A program made the position numbers and the translations under genes. From the NCBI RefSeq assembly GCF_001625195.1, contig NC_054391.1, forward strand, positions 4,041,157-4,105,156: 64,000 nt of DNA. Reading direction: 5' to 3'. Below, piece by piece: positions 42,001-53,763 of the stretch (within the stretch, counting starts at the first letter, position 1; every line of letters begins with the position of its first letter). The stretch is from Drechmeria coniospora. Taxonomy: Eukaryota; Ascomycota; Sordariomycetes; Hypocreales; Ophiocordycipitaceae. Below the pieces are notes generated by a model. That model did no database searches, was not told the DNA's origin, and saw nothing but the letters and a program-made list of their open reading frames with translations.

Positions 42001-45000
42001 CGCTGACGGTTTTTGGTTTCAGAAGCCTCGAGCCAAAATCTTCCATGTCGTCCATGCTCCGAGCCCCGCCAAGGTTCGTGATGTCTCCCAGTGGTGCCTT
42101 GCTGAACATGTCCGTGACCTTCTTCTGCTTCATCTTGTCCTCCTTGATGTTGATTCGTCTTTGCAGCCAGTCAGGATGAGGCACGCGTGGTACCGGGTTC
42201 CTGACCTTCTGCAACGCTGCGGGGATGGTGATGAGTTTCTGGATCACCGACCCCAACCGATCCAGGTAGTAGTCCCAGTCGAGGAGTGCGCGGGGATCGG
42301 TGTCGGCAGGTTCTTCCTTGAACCACTTCTTCAGGTATGTGCGCTTGACGGATTCCTCGGCCGAGAAGATGGCGACAGGGATGGCTCGCTCCGTGACGGG
42401 CGCGTTGCGTGGCTTCGCGCAGATGATGAACTTGCAGTTCAGTCCCTTGTCCTTGACCATCTGCTCGCCCAGAAAATCGGCCAAGCGCTTGGCCGTCGTG
42501 ATGCTCGTCGACTTTTGGCTACCGTACTCCTCCAACGTCTTGGACATGCTTCGGTTCTCGGAAATGAGCTCCATGAGCTCCTCGTCCGCGAGCGTGGATC
42601 CCTTTCCGTGCAGGACGTCGAGCCATCGGTTCGCCACCTTGGCAACCGCATTGTAGCACTCGGTGAGGTCACTTCCCTCGAGGAAGAACTTGAAAATCTG
42701 CTGCTGGAAAATCTTGATGAGCTTCAGCTCGCCACGGCGCTTGACCTCGAACCCCTTCAGCTCGGCGAGGCTGCCATCGTCGTTGAAGACGGCGTACCGC
42801 TTCTTCAAATTCTTATCTTCCTCCTTGGACGTCGGAAGGACCATGGCCTTGTAGGGGCCGTCGACCTCGAAGAAGATGGAGTTGTCGCTGTGGGTCTCGT
42901 ACTTGAACGCCTTCTTGTCGACGAGAGTCTGGTATTGATGGTTCGTGAAACGGTCGTGAACGAGGTGGTTCAACATGACGCAGGGATAGGAGATGCTAAA
43001 CTTCTTGCCATTCTTGAGCTTGAAGGAGAAGTCTTCGGGAAAAGTTGCCGGCAACATGCACCAGATGCCGTCCGTATCGAGCTCGAGCGGGCGGCCCAAA
43101 CGCTCGACCAGCTGTCGGGCCATCTGGATGATGGTGGCACCGGTCAAGCAGGTGACGCCCGCCATTTCCATAGAGTACCAGCGCGAGCCCTTTCTCATGA
43201 CGTAGCCGTAGAAGGAGTTCAGAATGACCTTGTGAGCGAGCTGCAAGGAATCGTAGACGATGATCATCTTCTTGGCCGCCTCGACGTCGGTGGCCGAGGC
43301 ACCAGAGGATTTCAGCGCATCCGTCTTGCCCTTCCAGACTTTTGCTTTGCCCTTGTAATCGTAGCGACGATCGCGGAAGTCGCGGACAGTGTTGATGTAG
43401 AAGGGGTTCTCCCGCTGGCAGATGATGGCCTCTCGGACGATGGTGGTGGAGTCGTGGATCTTGTGATACACCTTTTGCGAGTATAATTGCAGTCTCTTCC
43501 GTGTCAGGGCAGCCTGCTCATCGACGCTCAACTCCTGAAACGTTCGCATCGGCGCATGAGGTGTCTTGCCGGGAAATTTTTCGTTTTCGAGAGCATGCCG
43601 GATCATGTTGTACTCATCTCGTTTGGCCGGCAGATACTCTCCTCGCCACGCCCACGGCATCCGCCTATCGCAGGTTTTCCCTGGGCGATTAAAGTCGCAG
43701 GCGGCGCAGTCGGATTCCGAAATCATGGAATCCGGTTGGAGTCGGTTGGTTGTCATGATATTGGGGTACATGGAAGCGACGTCCAAGTGGTATATCAGCG
43801 GCCGCTCGAGGCACTTGGGCGTTTCCCGCAAGCTCGTGAGCTTTTCGACGATCTGCTGCTTTACCTCTTCGTAGTTCTCGACGTCGTCGAGCGACTTCTT
43901 CTCCTCCACCGTGATGACGAATTTCAGGGCAGAGTCCAGGTCCTTCAGCAGCTCGTCGATGGCGGCCGGGTCGACGGAAAAGTCGACGGGGATGTCGGCG
44001 CGAAATACGCCGGCTTCTATGCTCTCGACGTGACCGCCGACATATGTCTCCGAGTCGAGCAGGTGTCCATCCCAAAAGGCTTCCTTGGGCGACTGGTGCT
44101 TGTTCGGCAAGACGATCTCCTTCTCGAAAGCCTGGACCATGAGCAGCATCTCGCAGAGGGTGCCGGTGCCTTTGCGCAAGGTATCATCGCCTCCGAGCGG
44201 CAGGATGGTACAGAGAGAGAAGATGAAAGGGTGGACGTATTTCATGTAGAGGTAGTAGGTTGCGACGGCGTCGGACACGGAATACTCCGCCAGTGTTTGC
44301 GGTCGTTCGATGGCGTACGGCGTCATCAGCTCGGGATCTAGTTCGTCGGGGTCGTAGCCAAGCTTGGCGACGGTGACGGCCTTTAGGCCACGAGATCCCT
44401 GCGGCAGATACGAGTCTCGGTTGACCCAGTGGAAGCAATCCATGTGGACGCTGTAGCTGCACTTGTACTGGTCATCGTTGTCCTTTCTCCACCCTATCTC
44501 GCGGTACATGTCGATGCCGTTGACGCTCGCTCTGGCTTCGACAAAGGGCCAATCGAAAAAATCACCGTTGTAGGTGGCGATGACGGTTGGGCGGGCCTCC
44601 TTGATGTGAAGGAAGAAACGTTCGATGACGGCCTTTTCGTTGGGCTCGTTGAAGATCATGAAGGAGCCCGGGTATTCGGGTTTGGGCGTATAGTCGAAAT
44701 CGCCAATGTCCTCGGAAATGATTTCGCGGTTGGTGATGAGGAAGCCTTGACCATCGATCATGTACGATATCATCATGACCTGGTCAATGGCGGCATCGGG
44801 AAACTTGAGTGGCAGTTTCGTGGTTTCGATGTCGTAGGCCATGACGACGGGGTCGGCAGGCAGCGATACCGATTCGTTTGGCCAGATTCTTGTGACACCG
44901 TGCTTGACTTCGACAAAATACCACTTGCCGACTCGTATATCTGTACCGGAGGGTTAGTTCGCGTCAGTAGACAGGAGGACAGCCGGGCCGTAAAAGCGAG

Positions 45001-45841
45001 AGGCTCACCTAAATCTATCATTACTCGCACGTGGTACGGTACGTCGTACTCGCGAATGTCGACGATGTAGTCGCTCGCTTCCGCAAATGAGTTGTTCGTC
45101 GCTCGGTCGTTATCTCGTAAATCGTCATCAAAAAGGTCCAAGTCGGCATTGGCTCTGTCCAGGTCAAGCAAGGTTAGGGTCAGGGTCAAGGTCAATGGCC
45201 GACATGGAGGGTGGCTCGGGAAGTGCTTACGTGGCGGCCTCGGCGTAGGCGTCCATGGCATTCATATTCTTCCTGTTCTTCTCCGCCACCGGCATGATGT
45301 CTTTCCTCGCGGCCATGAGGTCGCCGACATTGGCAAACTTGAGTTCGAGAAAGGTCCGCCGGTGGCCGAGCAGGTGGTTCGGCACGTTGAGGTCATCCTT
45401 CTCGACCCTCCGGATGGTCTTGACGACGCCGCCACCCGCCACTCGCTTGACCCATTCTTCCACCTCGGACTCGTGCCCCTTCTTGACGGCGATGAGGAAG
45501 TAGGGGTCGAACTCGACGGTCGCCTTGAAAGTCAAGCCGTCGTGCTCGATGAAGTAGCAGTCGAGGGCGGCGCGACCTCCGGGTATCCTGTCGTCCTCGA
45601 TGGACGTTGGCTGAACGTTGACCAACCAGCCCTCCTTCTTCTTGCCGCCCTCGTGGCGCGAAAAGCCCATGCTGTCGTCGATCGACTGGGCCAGGCGGGT
45701 GCGCTCCCACTTTTCATCGGCCGAGGTGGCCTCGACCCTGGACGAGGCGGTGAAGGTGCGAGCGGTTCGCGCTCCATGGTATGCCGATTTCCCGCCCCGG
45801 CGGAAGCCCTTTTGCGGACGTCGGAGGCTCGTGTTGGGCAT
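39017..45841 (-). CDS. pol2: DNA polymerase epsilon catalytic subunit (POL2)
   Basis: Leading-strand replicative B-family polymerase with proofreading. Exons: 45841-45231, 45154-45009 and 44940-39017, giving 2,226 residues, near the yeast 2,222. Intron 45155-45230 has a CCCTAACC branch; intron 44941-45008 has a GTGAGC donor. Exonuclease motifs: AYDIETTKLP at about 287-296 and YNGDFFDWPFV at about 376-386. Polymerase motif LDVASMYPNI is near 637 and ELDTDGIWC near 873. The iron-sulphur CysX segment (CAACDFNRPGKTCDRRMPW) is present. The inactive second polymerase half follows. The C-terminus has two cysteine modules (CDSC...CSFC and CAKC...CTC, about 2096-2182). All catalytic acidic residues are visible. 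The start MPNTSLRRPQKGFRRGGK is the first ATG in frame but the extreme N-terminus is poorly conserved, so it is less certain. Divergent from cox20. Confidence 0.96.
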
Positions 45842-46468
45842 GGCGACGGCCTCGTCGTGCGTCCGAGGACAGGCGGCCGGTGAGGATTTGCCAAAGCTCG
45901 CGTTACGAGAGCGAGGGTTTTCGGGATTTCTTGATAGTCGTCATGGATGGCGTCGGACGAGCTAGATGGGCTGGACCTGCGTGAGAGAGAAAGTTGGAAT
46001 GATGCTTCGAAGGGAAATCAGTTGTGCAGCTGACGATGGGAGGGGAGTCTGAGTATGGATGGGGTAGATGGGGTACAGATTCAATGGCCAAACAATTGGT
46101 TACTGGACAACCACGATCCAAGTATTCAAACCTAAAGTGAAGCTAGGGTGTTTCCAGCATTGGGGAGACGCGCCTGCACGCGCTAGATCGCGCAAGACGC
46201 AGCATGCGCCACATCCGTTCTTTAATGGGTTTTTTTTCGTTGCTCCACTGAGAACGGCAGCGCCTCGGTACCTCAGCCACAGGCGGTGGGGACAACTAGC
46301 AGAGCTGTCGGTCGAGTGGACACTACTAACTGGACTGGATGATCCTGGCCGAGCAGTGCTGGGTCTCGTCGGCCAGAAAGATGCTGGGCGAGAGGACGGA
46401 ATCTGAATGACAACTTGGCATCGATTCTATTCTCCATGCTACCCATCGCGCAGCCAAGGTAGCCAGAA
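45842..46468. promoter_or_regulatory. Bidirectional spacer between pol2 and cox20
   Basis: About 630 bp holding the promoters of both divergent genes. A sequence near 46190, ACGCGCCTGCACGCGCT, contains CGCG words. MluI-box-like control of pol2 is possible, but no exact ACGCGT was noticed. Confidence 0.4.
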
Positions 46469-47063
46469 ATGGCGCCCAACACGGATCATGAGCCGCCGAA
46501 TCCAAATCAGAAGACGCTCCACGTCTGGTCGAAGCCGATAGCGCAGAATGATGGGCAATCGACGGGAGGTCAGCAGGAGGCTCAAGAGGCCGGCACAGCA
46601 GCGGCCAATGCGCGACCGACAATCTCGGAGGCCGTGTCGATGATCAAGACGGAAGACTTTGCCACCGTCGCGACGACACCCTGCGCACGACAGGGGTTCC
46701 TGGCCGGCATCGCTTCGGGCGCCGGACTCGGCGGCTTGAAGTTTGTTCTCCACGGTGCGTCGAGAGCTTGAAAGGTGCAGCAGGCCTGATCTTGATCGGT
46801 TCCCTAACAAAGTGTGAACAACAGGAAATGCGACCAAAGCGGCCAACTGGGCCGTCGGGTTTTTCCTGCTGGGAAGCACGCTATCGTACGAATACTGTCA
46901 GTATCGGCGGCGGGCGGAACGTATCCAGATGAAGCGCCACATCGAGGTTGTGTCGGAGAACAGAAGGGAGTTGGCGCGAAAGGCAGCGGAGAAGCAGAGG
47001 GAGCAGGCCGAGCAGGAGGCGGAGAGGAAGGCTGGGCAGAAAGCTTGGTACAAGTTTTGGTAG
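46469..47063 (+). CDS. cox20: Cytochrome c oxidase assembly protein COX20
   Basis: Inner-membrane chaperone that binds newly made Cox2 during complex IV assembly. Exon 1 is 46469-46754. Intron 46755-46824 has a GTGCGT donor, CCTAAC branch and ACAG acceptor. Exon 2 is 46825-47063. The product is 174 residues. The hydrophilic N-terminus ends in ARPTISEAVSMIKTEDFATVATTPC, the conserved entry to the first membrane helix (GFLAGIASGAGLGGLKFVL). After the splice comes KAANWAVGFFLLGSTLSYEYCQYRR, the second helix with the family's EYCQ motif. The tail is a charged, Ala/Glu/Arg-rich helix. The TPC and EYC motifs flanking two short helices make the assignment good despite low overall conservation of the family. 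Confidence 0.88.
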
Positions 47064-47578
47064 CCTTGGCTACGCCCATACCCGTCACGAGTTGACCCAA
47101 GGATAAAACGGTGGGAAGGCCATGATTGGATAATGGATGTATGCGAAGATGGATGCAATGTCCAGTATTGGAGAGGCCAGGCTAGACACAAATGCGATGG
47201 GATTGTTATTAAATCAGTATCCAGCCATGGTATTTCATGGGTCCAGTTCTGCATCGTCGTCCTAATTCATACCGGCCTGTCCCTACCAGTGACAGCATGC
47301 ATCATCCCAAGTCAAGTCATGCACACATGCAAACGCCGAAAACACCACAGGCCGCCCCTTACGAAGTGCGGTGCCCTCCCTTGCCATGAAACGATACCGA
47401 AAGTAAAAGGGAAGAAAGAGAAAGGCGAGCAAAGAAAACGAAGATATTAGATGGAGACATGCAAACGCCGAAAACACCACAGGCCGCCCCTTACGAAGTG
47501 CGGTGCCCTCCCTTGCCATGAAACGATACCGAAAGTAAAAGGGAAGAAAGAGAAAGGCGAGCAAAGGAAACGAAGATA
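47064..47578. other. Spacer between convergent cox20 and hypothetical gene
   Basis: Mostly occupied by a 132-bp tandem duplication (47325-47588) that reaches into the 3' end of the minus-strand gene. The first 260 bp should be cox20 3' untranslated region. Confidence 0.6.
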
Positions 47579-47588
47579 TTAGATGGAG
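47325..47588. repeat. 132-bp direct tandem duplication, two copies
   Basis: Copy 1 is 47325-47456 and copy 2 is 47457-47588. By eye they differ at a single base (a/g in AAAGAAAACG versus AAAGGAAACG). Copy 2 includes the last codons and the stop codon of the minus-strand gene. The near identity points to a recent event, or to an assembly artefact. Confidence 0.9.
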
Positions 47589-48418
47589 GTGACAGCAATC
47601 TTATGCTGGCTGTCGTCCATGAACCGCACCCTCCTCGTAGGCGACCGCTTCTTCGTGACGGCTCCAGACTGCGACGGCGAATGCTGTCGGCGTCTCTGGC
47701 TGCGCCTCGCGCGGGCCTCGTTCTCCTCTCGCCTCCGGTACTCGGCCAACTGTTGGCGCCTCTTGAGAGCTCGAGCCTGTGCCATGGCCGGGGTGGGCTT
47801 GAAGCCGACGCCGTTGATGCCGGTGCCGTCGTCGTCGGCGTCGTTGGCATCGTAGATGGTGATTTCGTCCTCGTGCCACGTCAGGGCGGCACGAACGGGG
47901 TCAGCCACCGACAACTCGGCCTCGGTCGGGAGGTGCTCTTTGGCCGGCGACTTCTTGAGCCGCAGCGGGGGCGTGCCTGTTCGTTTCCTCCCGGGAATTC
48001 CATGGTCTGCTGGGTGGTCGACGACGGGCATCCACCTCTCCGGGGTCGGACTTCCCTCTGCAGGCTCCGTCGATGGAATGGCGACATCGGATGCGGGCAT
48101 GCAGGTTGATTCCGAAATCACAGGCTCCGCGGGGGCAGCTCTATGCCGCTTCCTGGCATCGACATCCGAAAATATGCCATCATGGTGGTTGACGTCGGTG
48201 TCGTCGACGTCAGCGTCAACCCCACTGCCTCCCCCACCCCCACCATCGCCGTCCAGCACGAGGCCGCGGAAGCGGCGGGCAACCATGGACCTTGGGCTGT
48301 CGCTGCGATCCCCCGGTCGCTCCCTTTGTGACATGTCGAAGGAGAATTTGACGGGGGTGACCGGGAGCGCCTCGCCACGCTTGCGCTTGGGCGTGGACGC
48401 GGGCGAGCTCCCAGCCAT
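47579..48418 (-). CDS. Conserved fungal hypothetical protein, basic C-terminus
   Basis: Single exon, 279 residues, no recognised domain. The N-terminus is Ser/Pro/Lys-rich (TPKRKRGEALPVTPVKFSF) with a likely nuclear localisation signal. A Gly/Asp-rich low-complexity part follows. The best-conserved-looking block is near residues 190-245: ALTWHEDEITIYDANDADDDG and GINGVGFKPTPAMAQARALKRRQQLAEYRRRE, followed by an arginine-rich helix. I recall similar WHEDEIT...GINGIGFKPT blocks in other ascomycete hypothetical proteins, but no function. The start at 48416-48418 (MAGSSPASTPKRKR) was preferred to an ATG 11 codons upstream. It ends inside the second copy of a 132-bp duplication. Confidence 0.75.
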   Translation of the reverse strand: MAGSSPASTPKRKRGEALPVTPVKFSFDMSQRERPGDRSDSPRSMVARRFRGLVLDGDGGGGGGSGVDADVDDTDVNHHDGIFSDVDARKRHRAAPAEPVISESTCMPASDVAIPSTEPAEGSPTPERWMPVVDHPADHGIPGRKRTGTPPLRLKKSPAKEHLPTEAELSVADPVRAALTWHEDEITIYDANDADDDGTGINGVGFKPTPAMAQARALKRRQQLAEYRRREENEARARRSQRRRQHSPSQSGAVTKKRSPTRRVRFMDDSQHKIAVTSI

Positions 48419-51031
48419 TTGTGCGAGATGGATGATGTGTCGTCGGCACACCGCTTAGTTTCGTCTGTCCTCAACCAGGTGACTGACTGGCCGATGGATG
48501 TCTTGTATGCGATGCCAACAATCGTGTTCTCGATGCGGGAATGAGCCAAAAATGCAGAATAGATGGACAAGGACCAAAATCGAATTGCGTCTGGTTTGGG
48601 GGAAATGGTCATTATTGATATGGCTGCAGAGGCAAGGTTTAGTGGCCGAGCTTGCAAAGGAGTATTAGTGTCGGCTTCGCAGGCACGTGGAGAGTCACAC
48701 CGCATGCATGATTAATGCCTAGGCCAGGCGACGACGAGACAGACGTGCTTGTATGACGGCACGGTTGGTTCGCTCTCAAATGAAGCGTGCGTGTGTGGGA
48801 ATTAATGCCAACAAGAAAACAAAATGACGACAACAATACTGGCAGTGCATGCCGTCGCTATCATTTGCATGTTCTTTCGTCCTGATTGAAGTGGGCATTA
48901 GGATATTCTTGACTCCATTTACGCCTCGCCACCCTCTTCACTTGCAACGACTGCATAGCGAATGATGCACTAACAAGACAGCGAATACCCGACATTATTG
49001 CTTCGCAACTTCTTCTCTTCTCTTGCTATATAGGCCAACAGCCATGTGCAACACAGTACCGGCACTGCAGCATCACATATTACAGGCGAAGACAGCCACG
49101 CGCAGTCCCAGTAGTGCCACGCCGGCCACTTGGGTTCAGTGTCAACGCCACGTCATGACTGCTCCTGTAGGAGGTGTTCTCGGTAAGGGGGCACATATTG
49201 GTACATCTGCACCGCACGGATGGCAAATACATTGACTCTCTCTCTCATGAATATTGCACTGTTCAGTGACACATCAGATCTCTGACGTCTCTCTGGCAGT
49301 CTGAGGAGTTGTACCAGCGTACGTCACAAATATAGCACAAGATAGAGCTCCAGAGAACCTACCACCTTACCTTGTGGGCCACAATATCAGCCCAAAGTCC
49401 CATCCGATAGAGGAGTCCACCCCCAACCACTGTGACAATTACGCTGCAGAACCCCGTGGCTCGGGTTCAGAGGCGAGCATGTCGAATAGCAGGCGGATCT
49501 GGGGACATGTCGATTCCTATCGGTTGGATACTGCAAGGTGATTAAAAGCTGGAGATGCGGAGGCGCTTGGAACGGAAATTTTGAATGACTAGATGAAGTG
49601 CTATGCTTGGTACTTGGTTGTCTCTCTTTGGGGGAAGCCTCACCCACATGACTGCCGCCTGCGTCGACCCGTGCCGGTTTGCAGATGCATAAGATGTAGG
49701 GCATTGATAATTATTCATGTATAAATTTCGGGTTTGGTGCCCATGGCAAAACGGAAAGTGCCTGAATACGCTGCGATATCTACTAACAGAGTGGAAATGA
49801 GGATTGTTGGTCTCTTCAGGGAGCGAGGATGAGCCCAAGAGGTCGAGGGGGGAGTCGTTAAATGGAAAGTCGACCCTCCATAACGGTTCTCGCGTATATA
49901 AAGGTTCAGCCAGATCACCTGGGCCATATTACCAACAGAAGGCGATCGATATTGACGACTAAGCCGAAGCGGCACCTGCTTTAAATGATGGTATGCTGTT
50001 TTGCCTCAGGAACAGCCTGTCGCACTCGGCTCATCACCCAGCACTGGCAATCTTCATGCTCTCCTTATTCCGGTCTAAAAGTATCGGTATTTGACCGAAA
50101 ATTAGACAAAGATTCCAAAATGCCACCGAATATGCATCGTACCTCTGATTGATCCACGGGATCCTCAACACCATTGAGCTCCTAGCTGCTGCCGCCGTTA
50201 TCCGTTCGTGAAGGGGCGCGTATTCTCGCAGTCGAAAGCAGTAGGTACGAGTAGTTCATTTGATCAGGGTATTTACTCTTGTGGTCTGTACAGAGGAGAG
50301 TCTGTTGGTGAGTGGATCATACATGCACGGCTGCAAGGTTGGATGTTGTACGCAGGACACACCATTCTGTTTGGGAAGCACGAATTTGAATACGTAGGAA
50401 GGAATAGAGCAACGTTCAAGGCAAGGCATGTACGCACTCGCTGGCAGGTTTCACTCAGCATTTTATTCAATGGCATTTCTCTTTCAGCTCGGCGATGACG
50501 TCTAATGTCGGAGGGAAGAATTGCCGGGTCATGGATCAATCAATCGACCTTTCCATATGAATACAACAAATCTATGGATGCACTTGTACTAATTGAAAGT
50601 GGTTCATTTCCTCGACAATACTTGCGGTCGTGCAAGTATACGTGAGCAACTCGGAGGAAGGTAATGTGACTAATCGTGAAGGAAGCTGTCGTAACCCATT
50701 ACCACTCTCCACGATCCGATCGGCTCCTGCACGATCCCCGTGCTCGCCTTCGTAAGCTCATTCATTGCGTCATCGACCGTACAAGTATGCGGGTATGCGG
50801 GCATGCATACCGACATCCTCGTCCAACGAGGCTGTAATTATTTTACCCCTCTCCGGTCCGAACCTTCGAGCATGGACACCACCCCTCTTCTTCCATAGAC
50901 GAGCTTGCAACGATTAATTTCCATTGCTCTCCCCAGAACCCAGAACCCCAAAACCCCACATCAAACAATCCACCGACCAAAAAAATATCATTCCAGAAAG
51001 CATAAAACAGCAATTTCCACGGCAGCCAGTC
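48419..51031. other. 2.6 kb spacer with no convincing gene
   Basis: AT-richer than the genes around it. A TATA-like word, TATATAAAG, occurs at 49895-49903, but no credible reading frame starts within the next few hundred bases. A 96-codon frame at 50208-50498 has no family likeness. The right end probably holds the aldose epimerase promoter. A noncoding transcript is possible but not supported. Confidence 0.5.
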
Positions 51032-52054
51032 ATGCCAGACGCTCCTTTCACCTTTCTGCCTCTCGGAGCCACGATCCAGTCTGTCAAGGTCAAGGGCATC
51101 AACATCGTCCTCGGCTTCCCTACGCAAGACCAATATGTAAAGCATAACACGCCGTACTTTGGAGAGACCATCGGTCGTGTGGCCAACCGCATCAAAGATG
51201 GAAAGATTGACGACCTCAACGGTGCCGCCTACACGCTCGCCGTCAACAATGGGCCCAACAGTCTGCACGGTGGCATCGTCGGTTGGGGCAAACGCATCTG
51301 GGACGGCCCGGGGCCGGTGGGCACCAGACAGATACCGGGCATCGACGGTCTCGAAGGTGGGGAGAGCGTCACCTTCACCCTCGTGAGTGAGGACGGCGAT
51401 GAAGGCTTCCCCGGGACGGTCGAAGCCCGCGTCACCTACACGACTGGGACCCAGCGTCTTCATGGCCAGGAGGCCATCGTCTTGGGCATCGAATACGAGG
51501 CCTCGCTCGTCGGAGGCGCGGACGAGACCGTGATCAACATGACGAATCACTCGTACTTTAACCTCACGGGTGATGACACCATCGATGGCACCGTCGTCAC
51601 ACTCGGCACCAACAACCACCTCCCCGTCGATGCCAGCCTCATCCCCACCGGCCGGCCCGTACCGTACGCGGCCGTCGAGACGACGAAGCCCTTTGTCCTC
51701 ACGACGACGGAGCCTAGCGTCGACAACTGCTTCGTCGACGGCACCGAGCCCTCTTCCGTACCCATCGACACACGCGCCCGTTCGCTGGCTCTCCACCTCT
51801 CGGCCCACCACCCCAAGACAGGAATCCATCTCGAAGTTCTCAGCACCGAGCCTGCCTTTCAGTTCTATACGGGCGACTACACCGACGTTCCAGCCGTCGA
51901 GGGCGCGCCGCGGAGGGGGCCCCGCAGCGGCTTCTGCTGTGAGCCGGGCAGGTTCGTGAACGCGTGCAACGTGCCCGAGTGGAGAGACATGACGAGGCTG
52001 AAGAAGGGAGAAAAGTATGGTGCGAGGATTGTGTACAGAGTATGGGCCGACTGA
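51032..52054 (+). CDS. Aldose 1-epimerase (mutarotase, GalM family)
   Basis: Interconverts alpha and beta anomers of glucose or galactose; cytosolic. Single exon, 340 residues, the usual family length. The beta-sandwich core shows ATIQSVKVKG, FGETIGRVANRI (sugar-binding Arg near 53), NGPNSLHGGIVGWGKRIW and VINMTNHSYFNL, whose His near 172 is the expected acid. Near the end, SGFCCEPGRFVNACN holds the expected catalytic Glu near 303. No signal peptide is visible. The start MPDAPFTFLPLG was chosen at 51032; the frame is open further upstream but without family likeness. Convergent with the HIRIP3-like gene. Confidence 0.95.
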   Translation: MPDAPFTFLPLGATIQSVKVKGINIVLGFPTQDQYVKHNTPYFGETIGRVANRIKDGKIDDLNGAAYTLAVNNGPNSLHGGIVGWGKRIWDGPGPVGTRQIPGIDGLEGGESVTFTLVSEDGDEGFPGTVEARVTYTTGTQRLHGQEAIVLGIEYEASLVGGADETVINMTNHSYFNLTGDDTIDGTVVTLGTNNHLPVDASLIPTGRPVPYAAVETTKPFVLTTTEPSVDNCFVDGTEPSSVPIDTRARSLALHLSAHHPKTGIHLEVLSTEPAFQFYTGDYTDVPAVEGAPRRGPRSGFCCEPGRFVNACNVPEWRDMTRLKKGEKYGARIVYRVWAD

Positions 52055-52203
52055 GGGCGTTGCTATTGGGACATGGACTCCTGCTTCTGCTCCCGTTCCG
52101 TCCCGTCCCGTCCCATCTCCTCTGCTTGTGCAAGCCACCTACAGGTACATGAAATATCCGACGTAGGAAATGCGTGAGCCAAGTGACGCATGAGAGCAAG
52201 AAT

Positions 52204-52254
52204 CCATTCATTCATTCGTTCGTCCGTTCGTTCGTTCGTTCATTCATTCATTCC
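52204..52254. repeat. TTCA/TTCG tetranucleotide repeat
   Basis: An imperfect run of ATTC, GTTC and CGTC units in the 296-bp gap between two convergent genes. Confidence 0.85.
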
Positions 52255-52350
52255 CTCACTCGCCGCTGACCCAATAACAAAACAGCTCGCCCGTACAACG
52301 AGACCACCAAGTCATGTCGTAAAAGACACGAGGTGACGGTGAGCCGGAAC

Positions 52351-53763
52351 TCAGTCCGAATCGCTATCGTCGCCCAGAAAGGCGAGGTCCGCCTGGGCCC
52401 GTCGACGCTTCAACGCAAAGGTCTCGTACTCGCTCCCGTCCTCGTCCTCGTCCTTGTCCTCGACCCCACGCTCGCCCCCTTTTTGCTCGTCATCGGCCTC
52501 GCTGTCGTCACTGTCCGGCTTCATCGCCTTGCTCTTGCTGCGGCTTGTTCTCCTACCGCTGTTCATCCCCCATAGCTGGTTCATCTCCTGGGCCGCCTCG
52601 GCCTCGGCCTGGAGCTCCCGCGTCGCCTTGATCTCCCGCGCTTTGGCCTCGGAGAAGCGGCCCTCGATGCCGGCATCGGCGAGCATCTTCTTGAGGTGAC
52701 GTATTTTGGCACGCACGTCATCTCCGTACCTTTTCAGCTCGTTGTGCCACAACTTGCGTATGCCGCACTTGACGAGATGGGATTGGAGCCTTTTCATCTC
52801 CGCTTCATTGCTGTCCTCTGGCGCCGCCTTCTTGGCCGCCGCTTTGGATCCCGGTTCCGGCCCTTCGCCTTTGGTCTTCTTCCTGCGCTTTGGTTGGGGA
52901 GGCTCGTCAATGACGTCCGAGTACTCCTCCTCCTCGACCACCGGCCGCTTTGTATCCTCGTCCGAGCCGTCCTGGTTCTTGACGGACTCCTTGTCGCTTT
53001 CGTCGCCATCGCGATTTGCGCCATCGCCCTCGTCGTTCGTGTCGCCCACTGCTTTGGCCTTTCGCTTGCCGCCTGATGAGGAACTGTTCGCATGGAAATC
53101 ATCTTCATCTGATTCAGCCCCGTTAGACTTGCGACGGGCCGCCGCCTTGGCCAGCTTTGGATCCCTTTTGGCTGCCGTGGAGGCCTTTTTCTTGGAGCCT
53201 TTCATTTCGTCCTTGGATGCAACCCCCCTCTTGTTGTCGGAGGATTTGCTGCTCGGCAAGACATGGTGCTCATCTGACACGGTCGCTTTGGACTTGCGAT
53301 GTGCTGCCGACTTTTTTACTTCTGAATTCCTCTCATTCTCCAAGCTCGCCTTTGACTCTTCGCCCTTGGTCGTCTTTCGCGAAGGGGATGCGCGTTTGTG
53401 CCGCTTCGGACTCGGTGTCTCTGCTTCCGGGGACTGACGCTTGGTTCCCGATTTCGACTGAGCCTTTTTCTCTTCGCGTCCGGGTACCCAGCCGTCAAGA
53501 AGCTTGTCCTGAGGCACTTTTGTTGAGCACTATCGAATGCTGGCGTGTTGACAAGATTTACATGCACTTACGACATATTCCTTGATGAGCAGCTTGCTCT
53601 TCTGCTTCCACTCAGGGCATACGAAGAAGCCTTCTTCAAGACCGAGTTGCTCCTCGGCGTGTCGGCGGACCTTGTTGACGGACGTCGTGTCTGGATCGGC
53701 GGCGTATACCGTGCAGGTGCCATCGATGAGAGCCTTCTCGAGCGCGTTGGTGGTTGGCGCCAT
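52351..53763 (-). CDS. DEK_C/HIRIP3-like nuclear chromatin protein
   Basis: Exon 1 is 53763-53572 (64 codons). Intron 53509-53571 has a GTAAGT donor, GCTCAAC branch and CCTCAG acceptor. Exon 2 is 53508-52351. The product is 449 residues, very rich in Lys, Ser, Asp and Glu. The N-terminus forms a DEK_C-like helical unit (VNKVRRHAEEQLGLEEGFF, CPEWKQKSKLLIKEYV). The long middle is disordered and charged, with repeated KR-type nuclear signals. Near residues 310-375, KRLQSHLVKCGIRKLWHNEL and RHLKKMLADAGIEGRFSEAK resemble the conserved HIRIP3 core (KRYI-x-CG-x-R...LR-x-EL-x-x-LGM-x-G). By family analogy it may be a histone chaperone or chromatin-binding protein. The similarity is by eye, so the name is provisional. 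Confidence 0.72.

Noticed and set aside
42161..44341. Long plus-strand frames opposite pol2 and opposite the zinc-finger gene (35483-36913)
   Set aside because: Antisense shadows of strongly coding sequence, without their own domains.
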